A stretch of DNA of 64,000 bases from Pedobacter roseus (GCF_014395225.1 NZ_CP060723.1:5332001-5396000); one strand, 5' to 3'; numbered from the stretch's first letter, positions 1 to 9,025 are shown. The notes: generated from the letters alone by a model not told the origin. Numbers and translations are program-made.

Positions 1-258
1 AGTGAATAGCAGGAACAAACTTTAATCATTACCACAGGCTTTGCTTTCCAAAAAAGCAACTTTTTTCCTTAACCATTACACCTTCTGTATGGCAATTTCT
101 TTAATTTACGCAGTGGTTTGTGGAGACACAAACCACGGGAATCAGTGGATAGCAGGAACAAACTTTAATCATTACCACAGGCTTTGCTTTCCAAAAAAAG
201 GAACTTTTTCCCTTATCCATTACACCTTCTGTATGGCAATTTCTTTAATTTATGCAGT
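1..258. repeat. Two-copy direct repeat, period 143 bp
   Basis: Positions 1-114 and 144-258 are near-identical copies (a few substitutions and one length change in an A run). The first copy is cut by the window edge, so more copies may lie to the left. The copies are separated by a short spacer holding a perfect hairpin. Translations of the block show no protein-like character. It lies downstream of the minus-strand mscS gene. Confidence 0.85.
113..136. other. Perfect 10-bp hairpin with a GAGA loop
   Basis: GTGGTTTGTG at 113-122 pairs perfectly with CACAAACCAC at 127-136 around a GAGA loop, which is a GNRA-type tetraloop if read as plus-strand RNA. No T-run follows on either strand, so a classic intrinsic terminator is not supported. 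It sits in the spacer between the two copies of the 143-bp repeat. Confidence 0.6.
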
Positions 259-268
259 AGGAATCTAT

Positions 269-1443
269 TTAATCAGTAGCATCATTACCCACTTCTTTTT
301 CTGTGGCATTGCCAAGCGGCCTGTCGCTGATTAAACGTTGTGTTGGGTAAGCAAAATCCGATTTATTACGGATCACGATATCCATAATCTCCAGGTTGAT
401 TTCCTGTCTGATTTTAAGAAATTCGGTATAATTAAGTACCGTTACAAAATAATTAACCTCAACATTCAAACCCGAATCGCCAAAGCTTTTGAAAGAGGCG
501 TTTCCATCATCGCTCGTACCTTCGTGATTATTGATGTAACTTTCAATTTCGGTAATAATTTTTCTTAACGAATCTGAACTGGTTTCATAAGTAAGTCCGA
601 TCACAAAAGATACTTTACGCGAATTTCTCAAGGAAAGATTTTCTAAAACTCCGTCTATCATGCCCCTGTTGGGTAGGGTAGCCATGGTTTTTTCAGATGT
701 TCTGATCCTGGTGCTTCTAAAACCAACCTTTTCTACTGTTCCCTCTACACCATCAACCTTTACCAGATCGCCAACCGTAAAAGGCTTATCTAAAAAGATG
801 GTGAATGATCCGATCAGGTTTTCTAAACTCTCCTTAGCTGCCAAAGCAATGGCAATACCACCAATACCCAAACCGGTGATGAGTGTTAGCACATTCACCT
901 CGAAAACGAAGCCTAAAAGCGTAAAAAAGCCTATAAAAATGACAATGGTTTTAAACAGTTCCTTTAAAAAAGGCACCAATTGATCATCGGCCTTATTTTC
1001 GGTAAGGGAAGCTTTATACAATAACACATGACTAATGAAATCGATTATCCTTAATATAATCCAGAAAAAGGATAGGATAATCATAAACAGGAATATCCTG
1101 TCTACACAATCGCCAATGGTTACGGGGATTAATTCCTTTGTTTTACCGATTAATTTACTGTAATGGAATACAGCAACCTCTAAAGGGTGTTTTAATTGGT
1201 TAATGGAAAGATAAAGGGTAGAAAGGAGGATAAAAATCTCAATCGGTTTTACCAGCAAAGCTACAAAGGCATCGTTATGCGATTGGTTGGAGAAACTTCT
1301 GAAAAGCCTAAACAATAACCTGCTTAATAACTTAGAAAAAATATTTTTAAATACCAGGCCTAACAATAGTATCCCCCGAAAAGGAAATAGGCTTTTACAG
1401 TGTTGCCCCAAAAAACTTGGTCGAAAAAAGCAGAATCTAACAT
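269..1443 (-). CDS. MscS-family mechanosensitive channel, apparently frameshifted near its N-terminus
   Basis: Small-conductance mechanosensitive ion channel that would release solutes on hypo-osmotic shock at the inner membrane. Hydrophobic helices fill the first half. The pore-lining helix is rich in Gly and Ala (GLGIGGIAIALAAKE), followed by the beta domain (FTVGDLVKVDGVEGTVEKVG) and the C-terminal alpha/beta domain. The main frame is open up to 1474, but its first residues are unlike the family. A second frame starts at ATG 1443 with MLDSAFFDQVFWGNTVKAY and runs into the main frame (GILLLGLVFKN) if one base is added at the C5/G5 run 1373-1377. A -7 promoter element lies just before 1443, which supports that start. 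It may be a real frameshift, a phase-variable tract or a sequencing error. Confidence 0.75.
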
Positions 1444-1447
1444 TTAA

Positions 1448-1455
1448 CAAAGGTA
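1448..1455 (-). promoter_or_regulatory. -7 promoter element of mscS
   Basis: On the minus strand TACCTTTG matches the Bacteroidota -7 consensus TAnnTTTG. It is followed by 4 nt and then ATG at 1443, so the transcript would have almost no leader. No convincing -33 element was found. Confidence 0.5.
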
Positions 1456-1460
1456 TAAAC

Positions 1461-1491
1461 AAAAAAACCTCCACGAAATTAATCGTGAAGG
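1461..1491 (-). terminator. Intrinsic terminator of rplS
   Basis: Read on the minus strand, a 9-bp stem (CCTTCACGA with TCGTGGAGG, one G-T pair) is followed by seven T. It lies 23 nt past the rplS stop and just upstream of the mscS promoter. Confidence 0.8.
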
Positions 1492-1513
1492 CTATATCGT
1501 ATAATAAAGAATA

Positions 1514-1861
1514 TTATTTTCTCAATGATTTGATACGAGCAGCTTTACCAGTTAAAGCACGTAAATAGAACAATTTCGCTCTACGAACTTTACCATAGCT
1601 ATTCACTTCTACTTTCTCAATGTTTGGAGAATTGATAGGGAAAATACGTTCAACACCAATACTGTTGCTCATTTTACGTACGGTGAAGGTTTCGTTAGCA
1701 CCAGCACTGTTACGTTGTATTACAACACCTTGGTAAATTTGGATACGTTCCTTATTACCTTCGCGAATTTTATAGTGCACGCTCACTGTATCGCCAGACT
1801 TGAACGCAGGAAAATCTTTTTTCGCGATGGCCTGCTCTTCAACAAATTTTACTAAATCCAT
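1514..1861 (-). CDS. rplS: 50S ribosomal protein L19
   Basis: Component of the large ribosomal subunit, at the interface with the 30S subunit. The 115-aa product has the usual length and the family pattern: an N-terminal helix, [26 protein letters not shown], then the conserved core with [17 protein letters not shown] and a basic C-terminus (RRAKLFYLR). It is the last gene of the rpsP-rimM-trmD-rplS order known from many bacteria, here interrupted by a lipoprotein gene and by gaps with their own terminator or promoter. An intrinsic terminator follows. Confidence 0.97.
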   Translation of the reverse strand: MDLVKFVEEQAIAKKDFPAFKSGDTVSVHYKIREGNKERIQIYQGVVIQRNSAGANETFTVRKMSNSIGVERIFPINSPNIEKVEVNSYGKVRRAKLFYLRALTGKAARIKSLRK

Positions 1862-1999
1862 GATTTTAAGCTATTAAATCGATATTTCATCCCGTGAAAA
1901 TCGGATTGCAATATTAGGGATTATTTTTGAGAAAAAAAAACCTATTTTAATTTTTTCCACATTCTTTATGAATTCCACATTTGATTGCGTTAAATGCTT

Positions 2000-2674
2000 C
2001 TATTCCAAAAGGTCAGGACGACGGGTTTTAGTCCGCTCTAAGGCCTGTTCGTGCCTCCATTCGTTCACTTTTGCCTCGTGGCCACTTAATAATACATCAG
2101 GCACTTTATGTCCTCGCCAATCTGCCGGCCGGGTATAAACCGGTGCATCAAGCAGCTCTCCCTGAAAACTATCGGATAGGGCAGAAGTCTCATCATTTAA
2201 AACACCGGGGATTAAACGCACTACAGCATCTACCACAATCGCAGCAGGAAGCTCTCCGCCGCTTAAAACATAATCACCTACCGATATCTCCCTGGTTACA
2301 AAGATATCGCGTATGCGTTGATCTATGCCCTTATAATGGCCACACAAAATAATAATGTTCTTTTTAATGGAAAGTTCGTTGGCTGTACTTTGGTTTAGCG
2401 TAACACCATCGGGACTCATGAAAATAATTTCATCGTATTCGCGCTCAGCCTGAAGTTTTTCGATACATGCCGCAAAGGGTTCAATACTCATTACCATGCC
2501 GCTGCCGCCGCCATATTGATAATCGTCTACACTTTTTTGTTTATTGGTGGCATAATCGCGCAGGTTATGTACCACGATTTCGGCAATCCCCTTTTTTTGG
2601 GCCCGCTGCAAAATAGAATGAGCAAATGGACTTTCTAATAAACCGGGCAAAACTGTTATGATATCGAAACGCAT
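2000..2674 (-). CDS. trmD: tRNA (guanine37-N1)-methyltransferase
   Basis: Methylates G37 next to the anticodon of tRNAs that read CNN codons, preventing +1 frameshifts. The product (224 aa) shows the SPOUT trefoil-knot signatures: [21 protein letters not shown] and [14 protein letters not shown] chose the ATG at 2674 ([10 protein letters not shown]) rather than the upstream ATG because family members start here and a -7 element ends 4 nt before it, so a longer start would lie outside the transcript. It belongs to the rpsP-rimM-trmD-rplS neighbourhood but probably has its own promoter. Confidence 0.96.
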   Translation of the reverse strand: MRFDIITVLPGLLESPFAHSILQRAQKKGIAEIVVHNLRDYATNKQKSVDDYQYGGGSGMVMSIEPFAACIEKLQAEREYDEIIFMSPDGVTLNQSTANELSIKKNIIILCGHYKGIDQRIRDIFVTREISVGDYVLSGGELPAAIVVDAVVRLIPGVLNDETSALSDSFQGELLDAPVYTRPADWRGHKVPDVLLSGHEAKVNEWRHEQALERTKTRRPDLLE

Positions 2675-2678
2675 GCTG

Positions 2679-2686
2679 CAAAGGTA
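2679..2686 (-). promoter_or_regulatory. -7 promoter element of trmD
   Basis: TACCTTTG on the minus strand, 4 nt (CAGC) before the trmD ATG, fits TAnnTTTG and predicts a leaderless or nearly leaderless message. No clear -33 element was seen. Confidence 0.5.
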
Positions 2687-2733
2687 AGTCAACTTTATCT
2701 TATTAATAAATTATTTGCGTTTGCTTCAAGAAT

Positions 2734-3345
2734 TTATGTAGTCCATTGATCGTGGATTACCGCAACAAGGTAATAGGCGTCACCATTTTTTTTAAAAACA
2801 AACCTCAAACTGGTCCAGTCCAGTCCTTTATATTTTTCGTCGAAACCTTTAAAATAATATTCGGTATAATGGAGCTGAGGATAACTTTCTTGTAAGTTAT
2901 TAATGGTATTGCCCTGACCGATAAAAGCATCATAGCTCTTTTTTGGCGCATTTAGGTAATCGGCATTATAGATAAACCGCTCGATATATGGCCTCACTTT
3001 CATTTTAATCGCTTCTCCGCTTCCATCAAAATGCCCCCAGGTTAAAGTCCAGTTTTTATCTATGGCCTCTAAAAAATCTTTCGCTAAAACATGTTTATGT
3101 GTTGGATCAATAAATCCGTAAGGAGAAAACCTGACGCCATCAACAGGGTGAAAAAAGGATGCAAAGATTTTGTAATCCTTTTCTTTCAAAGCCCTTAAAG
3201 CTTTTACTGCCACCGCTTCGATGGAGTCCTTTTGCGTTCTTTTTGGCAGGATATTTTTATTCCCGCTATCATTTTCAGATTGCTTATTTTGATTACAACT
3301 TACAAATAGTGATACCGCAGCAAAAGCAATAAATAAACTCCTCAT
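2734..3345 (-). CDS. Hypothetical lipoprotein
   Basis: I do not recognise the family. The 203-aa product begins with a lipoprotein signal peptide: hydrophobic residues 4-15, lipobox FVSC, lipidated Cys17, then a polar linker rich in Asn, Ser and Lys. The mature part is soluble, with no further membrane segment and only the single N-terminal cysteine. The C-terminal half contains aromatic-rich strands (YYFKGFDEKYKGLDWTSLRF). It is inserted between rimM and trmD on the same strand and could be co-transcribed with rimM (44-bp gap). It is probably membrane-anchored; role unknown. Confidence 0.75.
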   Translation of the reverse strand: MRSLFIAFAAVSLFVSCNQNKQSENDSGNKNILPKRTQKDSIEAVAVKALRALKEKDYKIFASFFHPVDGVRFSPYGFIDPTHKHVLAKDFLEAIDKNWTLTWGHFDGSGEAIKMKVRPYIERFIYNADYLNAPKKSYDAFIGQGNTINNLQESYPQLHYTEYYFKGFDEKYKGLDWTSLRFVFKKNGDAYYLVAVIHDQWTT

Positions 3346-3388
3346 AGAAGCTTAACGATAAACCATGAAAAAAGGTTTATAAAGAAGC

Positions 3389-3916
3389 TTATTTTTCCAG
3401 ATAGACGTCCAATAAGCCCTCAGGTAAATCAAGCGTCAGGATTTTTTCTTCATCATCAATTTCCACAATAAAATCTTCGTTTAACGGAAAAAGGATTTCG
3501 GTTTCCTGATAGATCACCGTGGCTACAAACTGTTGAGGGTATTCGTTTACTTCTAATATTACGCCCAATTCGCCAAGGGTTTCATCAACGGCCATAAAAC
3601 CTTTCAGATCGGTATAGAAAAATTCAGATTCATCACGTTCAGGCATCTGCGCAATGGGCAGGTAAAGTTTCTTTTTTAATAAGGGCTGCACCTTATCGAT
3701 ATGGTCAACATCATCAAAGTTAAAATAACCCGTTTTATTGGCCTGCAATTTAGCCGAAGCCACGAAATAAGGCACCAATTTACCGTTCATATCAGCAAAA
3801 ACCACATCAAATTCGAGCTGCTCGTATTCGTCGAATTCAAAAAAGACCTGAACTTCTCCTTTTAAACCCCGTGTTTTGGTAACGTAACCTATGTAAAATG
3901 CTTCTTCGTGTTTCAT
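3389..3916 (-). CDS. rimM: 16S rRNA processing protein RimM
   Basis: Assembly factor for the head of the 30S subunit that binds ribosomal protein S19. The 175-aa product has the two expected parts: an N-terminal RimM beta-barrel (FYIGYVTKTRGLKGEVQVFFEF) and a C-terminal PRC-barrel-like half (LGELGVILEVNEYPQ, ILFPLNEDFIVEID). It lies downstream of rpsP on the same strand, but an intrinsic terminator and a palindromic repeat separate the two, so read-through or another promoter is needed for its expression. Confidence 0.93.
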   Translation of the reverse strand: MKHEEAFYIGYVTKTRGLKGEVQVFFEFDEYEQLEFDVVFADMNGKLVPYFVASAKLQANKTGYFNFDDVDHIDKVQPLLKKKLYLPIAQMPERDESEFFYTDLKGFMAVDETLGELGVILEVNEYPQQFVATVIYQETEILFPLNEDFIVEIDDEEKILTLDLPEGLLDVYLEK

Positions 3917-3926
3917 ATAATTACAT

Positions 3927-3990
3927 TGTCATCCTGAGGCACGAAGGATCTGATAGCTATGAAACAGATCCTTCGTACCTCAGGATGACA
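3927..3990. repeat. Dispersed palindromic repeat, type A
   Basis: TGTCATCCTGAGG at the left end pairs with CCTCAGGATGACA at the right end, with an inner pairing of CGAAGGATCTG and CAGATCCTTCG. The whole 64-bp unit folds into one long hairpin. Related units or half-units occur at 26596, 45494 and 54285. Confidence 0.8.
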
Positions 3991-4004
3991 TTTTTAGTTA
4001 AAAA

Positions 4005-4034
4005 AATAGCGTTCCGAATATCCGGAACGCTATT
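4005..4034 (-). terminator. Intrinsic terminator of rpsP
   Basis: A perfect 12-bp stem (AATAGCGTTCCG with CGGAACGCTATT) around a 6-nt loop is followed on the minus strand by a T-run. It lies 22 nt after the rpsP stop, between rpsP and rimM. Confidence 0.85.
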
Positions 4035-4056
4035 AATTAAAACAAAATAATTAAAA

Positions 4057-4629
4057 TTATTCTGCTCCTTCTTCTTTAGTAGCTTCTGCTGCAGGAGCTT
4101 CTTCAGTTGCCTCAGCTTCAACAGCTGGTGCTTCTTCAGTAACTTCTTCTTCAACAACCTCTTCTGCAACTGGTGCATTTTTAGCTGCGATAGCTGCTGC
4201 TCTATCTTCTTTTTTCTTAGCTTCTGCGGCTAAAGCTGCTTTACGTACATCAGCTTTAGAAGCAGCTAAACCTTCTGATTTACCAGAAATTTTACCTGAT
4301 TTAGCATCTAACCAAGCTGCAAATTTTTCATCTGCCTGTTCTTGAGTTAAAGCTCCTTTTTTAACACCACCTTCTAAGTGTTTTTTGTATAAAACACCTT
4401 TGTAAGAAAGGATAGCACGAGCAGTATCAGTTGGTTCTGCACCACTGTTAACCCAGGCTAAAGTTTTTTCGAAGTTAATTTCGATGGTTGCAGGATTGGT
4501 ATTTGGGTTATAAGAACCTAAACGCTCAATAAATTTACCATCACGTGGAGAGCGAGAATCTGCTACCACAACGTGGAAAAAAGGTTTCCCTTTTTTACCG
4601 AATCTTTGCAATCTGATTTTAGTTGCCAT
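4057..4629 (-). CDS. rpsP: 30S ribosomal protein S16 with long acidic C-terminal tail
   Basis: Small-subunit ribosomal protein needed for 30S assembly. Residues 1 to about 85 are a normal S16 ([40 protein letters not shown] is split here: it opens [14 protein letters not shown] and continues with the [16 protein letters not shown] signature). The protein is 190 aa, against roughly 80-90 in Escherichia coli. The extra part is a lysine/alanine-rich segment followed by an Ala/Glu-rich low-complexity tail with repeated EEAPA-like units. Long S16 tails occur in Bacteroidota. The tail is probably disordered and surface-exposed; its function is not evident. First gene of its unit, with a -7 element upstream and a terminator downstream. 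Confidence 0.96.
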   Translation of the reverse strand: MATKIRLQRFGKKGKPFFHVVVADSRSPRDGKFIERLGSYNPNTNPATIEINFEKTLAWVNSGAEPTDTARAILSYKGVLYKKHLEGGVKKGALTQEQADEKFAAWLDAKSGKISGKSEGLAASKADVRKAALAAEAKKKEDRAAAIAAKNAPVAEEVVEEEVTEEAPAVEAEATEEAPAAEATKEEGAE

Positions 4630-4685
4630 TTTCTTTTGTATTTATGTATTCAACATAGTTCCCGGAGCTGCATGCTGCGGGGCTG

Positions 4686-4693
4686 CAAAGATA
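4686..4693 (-). promoter_or_regulatory. -7 promoter element of rpsP
   Basis: TATCTTTG on the minus strand, followed by CAGCCCCGC, fits the Bacteroidota -7 consensus. It predicts a leader of about 50 nt before the rpsP ATG at 4629. Confidence 0.55.
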
Positions 4694-4773
4694 ACTAAAA
4701 TACTGGAAATTAAAAACATAGTTTAATTTCTTTGTTTTCAGGATATTTGCGCCAAAATATTTGCAGCTACAAA

Positions 4774-5295
4774 ATGGAAAGAATTGCGATTGACATGGAC
4801 GAGGTGATTGCCGATGCCGTTGGAAAATTTATCAAATTATATAACCGTGATTATAATGTTCCGCTTGATTTAAAGATTGATGCCGGAAACGAAATTTATC
4901 ACCATGTGCCACAGGAGGTGAATCAAAAATGGTTCGAATACATTAATGAACCTGGTTTTTTCCGAGATCTTGAGGTTATCGACGACAGTCAGCGGGTAAT
5001 TAAAGCCCTGCAGCAAAAATATGATGTTTATATTGTTTCGGCGGCAATGGAATTCCGTAATTCGCTGGTAGATAAATACGATTGGATGGCCGAACATTTC
5101 CCTTTTATCGATTGGCAGCACATTATGTTCTGCGGAAATAAAATTGTGAACGTTGATATTATTATTGACGACCGAATCAAAAACTTTGTAAATTTTGACG
5201 GCAGGCCATTATTGTTTACCTCGCCACATAATTTACTTATAACTGAATATGAGCGTGTAAATACCTGGGAAGAGGTAGCGGGTTTGCTGCTTTAA
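4774..5295 (+). CDS. 5'(3')-deoxyribonucleotidase-like HAD phosphatase
   Basis: Likely dephosphorylates deoxynucleoside monophosphates in the cytoplasm, adjusting dNTP pools. The 173-aa product has the haloacid-dehalogenase motifs of the NT5C group: motif I as IDMDEV with nucleophile Asp7 and Asp9, motif II around VSAAMEF, and the acidic motif IIIDDRIKNF near the end. I chose ATG 4774 because the open frame upstream of it has no family character and motif I then falls at the usual position. It stands alone, divergent from rpsP. Substrate is inferred from the family. Confidence 0.85.
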   Translation: MERIAIDMDEVIADAVGKFIKLYNRDYNVPLDLKIDAGNEIYHHVPQEVNQKWFEYINEPGFFRDLEVIDDSQRVIKALQQKYDVYIVSAAMEFRNSLVDKYDWMAEHFPFIDWQHIMFCGNKIVNVDIIIDDRIKNFVNFDGRPLLFTSPHNLLITEYERVNTWEEVAGLLL

Positions 5296-5300
5296 TATTA

Positions 5301-5336
5301 ATTCATTGGGGTCGACTTAAGTCGACGCCCATGAAT
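5301..5336. terminator. Bidirectional hairpin between convergent genes
   Basis: ATTCAT and GTCGAC arms pair with GTCGAC and ATGAAT around a TTAA loop, with only a few mismatches between. It lies between the convergent stops of the nucleotidase gene and the VIT/VWA gene. No long T-run follows, so termination is likely but not certain. Confidence 0.5.
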
Positions 5337-5355
5337 ACAATTAATCATCTAATCC

Positions 5356-8300
5356 CTAAAAATTAAATTCCCCTACAAAGTTTCCGCCACCACTTCCTGC
5401 TGCAAGTGGCAATACAATTACTTTTCTTTGCTGTTTACCAGTTGCATATCGGGTGTAAATCTCAGCAGTAACCGTTGTTGGTCCGCTGATGTTGATCTGC
5501 CTATCACCGTAATAATTCACTTCTATCTTATATTTTCCTTTAATGGCTTTTTTGATCATAAACTGCTCCGGGCCGTAACCCGATGTGAAATCGTTACTGA
5601 TTCTTCCTCCGATTTTAGTTCTCGAGTTACCATAAAAGCCTTTTTCACCAGTAGGATCGGTTAGCCATAAATCGATATCGGTATCATTTTTATTCCAGTT
5701 AAGCACCACACGCACGTCTACCGGTAAAGGCTGGATCAATCGTTTATCAATTTCTTTTGTATTGACTTTGCTGCCATGTTTTGCAAGGAGGTTATTCATC
5801 TCAGAGATCACAATTTCTTCAATGCCCTGGTCTCTATCGGCAATCTGCGCGTTATAACTTTGGGTAAGCACTTTGTATAAATTATCGAGCGCAGCCTGAT
5901 ACTGCCCGTTATCGGCCAATGCCAAAGCGTAATCTCGGTAACTCTGTGCATCCATCGGGCGCCATTGCAAAACTTTTTGAGTGATAAAAAGTTCATCTTT
6001 ATAATTTCCGGTCTGTTTTAATTTATAGGCCAGGGTTTTATATAGATCAGCATTCTCCAAATCTAAATCAGCAATATTGCTCAAAATGGTTAAGGCCCTC
6101 ACACTGTCTCTTTGTTGATAAAACCAATTGGCCACATCAAAATAAAACATTGGTGTAGAAATGTATTTTGAGCGCATTTTTAAATAAGACTGGTAAGCGC
6201 TATCCGGTTTACCAACCAAATTTTTCATATAGTCCTTATCACTTTTAAATTCAGGGATAACGATACCTGGTTGTTGTTGCAATGCTGGCGGCATTCTCAT
6301 TGCATCTGCTCTTGCCTTTGCTACCTGCACTCCTGCAACCCTGCCTTCAAGTGCATTTGAAACATTCCCCCTAATGGTTGTTACCGATCCAGTTACAGAA
6401 GTTTTTCGCTGTGCGGCATAACCTACAACCACTACTCCATTTAATTGATTGGTTTCTTTATCTCTTCTGGCAGCCCCGGTAGGCGGAGCAAGCGTTACCG
6501 CTTGTGGCGTAGGTGGAACAACCATCTCAGCAGCTTTCGCAACTTCTCGTCTTGGTGCGTCACCAACTGGTTCTCGCATTACCATATCCGCCGTAGGATC
6601 TCCTTTTACATCTCTTTGTCCTGGATCAGGATAACTTTCTTTTTTCTTTTCAGGTTCTTTATAGTAAAAATCCGTATTCCACCAGGTTTTTAACTCTTTG
6701 GTCATGGCTACTGCAGCATTAATCAGGTCTTGTTTATGCTCTAAGAGATTAACCCTGCGCTGCTTTAAAACAGCATTATAAGCTTGTTGCAATTCAACAG
6801 GAGGCACAATATCATAACGCAGATAATCATCTAAATTCTCTAATACGATTAAACTGGTATTACGGGTAACGATACCGAACTGTTTGCTTAAAACACTGAT
6901 ATCATCTTTGTTTTCTTCATACTGGATATCCATTTCAGCAATTTTCTTTTGCGCCCAAACCCGGCTAACATCAATACTGCTTAAGGTGTGTTCAGTTACA
7001 TTTAAGCGTACTACCTGCTCGGCAACTACTGTATTCCCAAAGCCAAACTGTAAGGTAAATTCGGTATTAAAATCGCTCACAATACCTGCTAAAGAAAAAT
7101 GTCCATTTACATTTACCTTCATTGAAGGGTAAGTTTGCCGGATGCTATTTCCATTTTTGATTCCTAAAAACTGTAGGTTCTGTTGATTTAATTGTTTAAA
7201 AGCATCGTTAACAGTTATGGAATTGAGATTTACAAACTGTCCGCCTGTTTTTAAGGTGATGTATTTCAAGGTACTGTAATCTGCCTTTAGCGCTGTATTG
7301 ATACAATGAACAGGTTTGTTTAAAGCAACGGTATTTCTTCCGAAGGTAGATAAGCCATCAGTAAATAAAAGATACTCATCAGCCTGAATCGATTTTGCAT
7401 TTATTGCACTAAAATTTGTACCGCCATCGTAAACCAGGTTTTTCAGTTTATCTTTTAATGCCGACCAATTGCCGTTAGTAATTACAAAAGTATCTGCGTT
7501 TTTAAAACCATTGTTTACTAAACCCAATTGGATGGTTAAATTTTGTTTTTGCCTGATGATTAAATCCAGCAATTCCATTTCTTTATCAGTATTGCGTTGA
7601 AGGCCGCTTAACGATACATCCCAGATCAGGCCAATATTGTTCGCCCATTTACGCTCCATGCTCTGGGTTTTAGGAAAAACATTCACCAAAAAATAATAGC
7701 CTGATGATGCTTTTTGCATTTGTACCTCGGGCAGGTTATTTCGCTTTGGCAGATTAATAGTCAGGCCGTTTTTCGGCTGGTAATTGGTTTTATTAATTTC
7801 GCCAACATAAGTATTCCCGTTGACCTTTAAATCGAAACTGCCATCAGGCTGTTCGCCAAGTTCTGGTTTAATGATGCTTTCGAAGACAGTGGTTTTTAAA
7901 CTAAAATTTTCAATCGCCTGATTATAATCTAAGGGAAGGTGATACTTTAAAACATTTGCGTTATTAAAACTTAATTCTTCTTCGTACCCCACAATAATGG
8001 TTCTGCTGCCATTTGCAGGCAAAGGATATATCCTGGTACGGAAATTATTCCCTTCAACTTTCTCCAGCAGCCCCGGATCGACCCGACGGCGCTCAATACT
8101 TTCGAAAACCTCGGTTGCTTTTGATTTTTCTACGGGTACGGCTTCGCGCATTTTTCCATTGATATCTAAAGCATAACGGCTAATGCTCACTCCCTCCGGC
8201 ATCGGGAAAGTAAGTTCGCCTTCTAAAATGCGGTTGCTGCTATTATGAAAGGTCATTGTCATCACCGTTGTGGCAATGTTCCCCGTTATCTGTACATCGA

Positions 8301-8439
8301 TATTCAGTTTTTTTAGTTTAACGGCGTCTTTCTGTTCTGCAGTTTCGGCCTGTTGTACCTTTAACACTGGCATTTGTGCGTCAGCAAAAAAAGCAATTAA
8401 CAATAAGGGGAGGAGGAGTAAAGTTTTAGATGTGCTCAT
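5356..8439 (-). CDS. Secreted VIT/VWA protein with SusC-like segment, TPR region and DUF2135
   Basis: Multi-domain 1027-aa envelope protein of unknown role. A signal peptide covers residues 1-21. A VIT domain (about 25-155) resembles that of inter-alpha-trypsin inhibitor heavy chains. A VWA domain (about 265-420) keeps the metal-ion site: D274-S276-S278, T341 and D361. After a Pro/Lys-rich linker, residues 667-705 (GVVVVGYAAQRKTSVTGSV onward) closely resemble the TonB-box/plug start of SusC-type receptors, but no barrel follows. A helical TPR-like part (about 765-860) precedes a C-terminal DUF2135 domain (about 908-1010, NDTDIDLWLTDPTGE). It likely acts in the periplasm or at the surface as a metal-dependent binding scaffold. 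Stands alone, convergent with the gene before it. Confidence 0.88.
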   Translation of the reverse strand: MSTSKTLLLLPLLLIAFFADAQMPVLKVQQAETAEQKDAVKLKKLNIDVQITGNIATTVMTMTFHNSSNRILEGELTFPMPEGVSISRYALDINGKMREAVPVEKSKATEVFESIERRRVDPGLLEKVEGNNFRTRIYPLPANGSRTIIVGYEEELSFNNANVLKYHLPLDYNQAIENFSLKTTVFESIIKPELGEQPDGSFDLKVNGNTYVGEINKTNYQPKNGLTINLPKRNNLPEVQMQKASSGYYFLVNVFPKTQSMERKWANNIGLIWDVSLSGLQRNTDKEMELLDLIIRQKQNLTIQLGLVNNGFKNADTFVITNGNWSALKDKLKNLVYDGGTNFSAINAKSIQADEYLLFTDGLSTFGRNTVALNKPVHCINTALKADYSTLKYITLKTGGQFVNLNSITVNDAFKQLNQQNLQFLGIKNGNSIRQTYPSMKVNVNGHFSLAGIVSDFNTEFTLQFGFGNTVVAEQVVRLNVTEHTLSSIDVSRVWAQKKIAEMDIQYEENKDDISVLSKQFGIVTRNTSLIVLENLDDYLRYDIVPPVELQQAYNAVLKQRRVNLLEHKQDLINAAVAMTKELKTWWNTDFYYKEPEKKKESYPDPGQRDVKGDPTADMVMREPVGDAPRREVAKAAEMVVPPTPQAVTLAPPTGAARRDKETNQLNGVVVVGYAAQRKTSVTGSVTTIRGNVSNALEGRVAGVQVAKARADAMRMPPALQQQPGIVIPEFKSDKDYMKNLVGKPDSAYQSYLKMRSKYISTPMFYFDVANWFYQQRDSVRALTILSNIADLDLENADLYKTLAYKLKQTGNYKDELFITQKVLQWRPMDAQSYRDYALALADNGQYQAALDNLYKVLTQSYNAQIADRDQGIEEIVISEMNNLLAKHGSKVNTKEIDKRLIQPLPVDVRVVLNWNKNDTDIDLWLTDPTGEKGFYGNSRTKIGGRISNDFTSGYGPEQFMIKKAIKGKYKIEVNYYGDRQINISGPTTVTAEIYTRYATGKQQRKVIVLPLAAGSGGGNFVGEFNF

Positions 8440-8616
8440 AGCAATGATTTTTAATAGTGATGCAAAAGCATTGGCGATTTCATAAATTTATTTTTTAGAA
8501 GCGCTTAGCGCCCTTAGATTTAGCCCCACAAAACCGCTTTATAATTGCTTAAAAAAGCTTTCTGAAAAATGTAACATTTTTTAAAAATTTTGTTCTAATG
8601 ATAAAAAACTGAAACT

Positions 8617-8940
8617 ATGTTAGTAACCACAACGCCTACAGTTGAGGGCAGAAAAATTTTAAAATATATCGGTCTGGTTACCGGAGAAACGATAATTGGC
8701 GCAAATATTTTTAAAGATTTATTTGCAGGCATAACAGATATAGTAGGGGGTAGATCGAGTTCTTACGAGCGCGTTTTACGTGAAGGAAAAGATACTGCCG
8801 TAAATGAGATGCAACAATATGCCGCTGCTTTGGGCGCCAATGCAATTGTTGGTGTAGATCTAGATTACGAAACCGTAGGTAGTGGCGGCAGCATGCTCAT
8901 GGTAAGTGCCAATGGTACTGCTGTAATTTTAGAAGATTAA
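8617..8940 (+). CDS. YbjQ/UPF0145 family protein
   Basis: Small cytoplasmic protein (107 aa) of the YbjQ family, sometimes called a heavy-metal-binding domain because of its fold; the true role is unknown. Recognisable features are the opening [26 protein letters not shown], a central helix with [16 protein letters not shown], and the strand [17 protein letters not shown]. Length is that of the family. It is flanked by a 177-bp gap to the divergent VIT/VWA gene and by a strong hairpin terminator, so it is transcribed alone. Confidence 0.9.
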   Translation: MLVTTTPTVEGRKILKYIGLVTGETIIGANIFKDLFAGITDIVGGRSSSYERVLREGKDTAVNEMQQYAAALGANAIVGVDLDYETVGSGGSMLMVSANGTAVILED

Positions 8941-8976
8941 GAAATTGCTTATTGCGAAAACTAAGCAAAAACAAGA

Positions 8977-9010
8977 AAGTCTTTCCGGTGCGGGAAAGAC
9001 TTTTCTTTTT
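8977..9010. terminator. Bidirectional intrinsic terminator
   Basis: AAGTCTTTCC pairs with GGAAAGACTT around a short loop. A T-rich stretch follows on plus (TTTTCTTTTT), and a T-rich stretch also follows on minus. It lies between the convergent YbjQ-family gene and pfkA. Confidence 0.8.
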
Positions 9011-9025
9011 ACATCATGTTTCGTT

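Noticed and set aside
41-334. Small open frame in the left repeat
   Set aside because: It contains two copies of the repeat in frame by chance and has no protein-like features.
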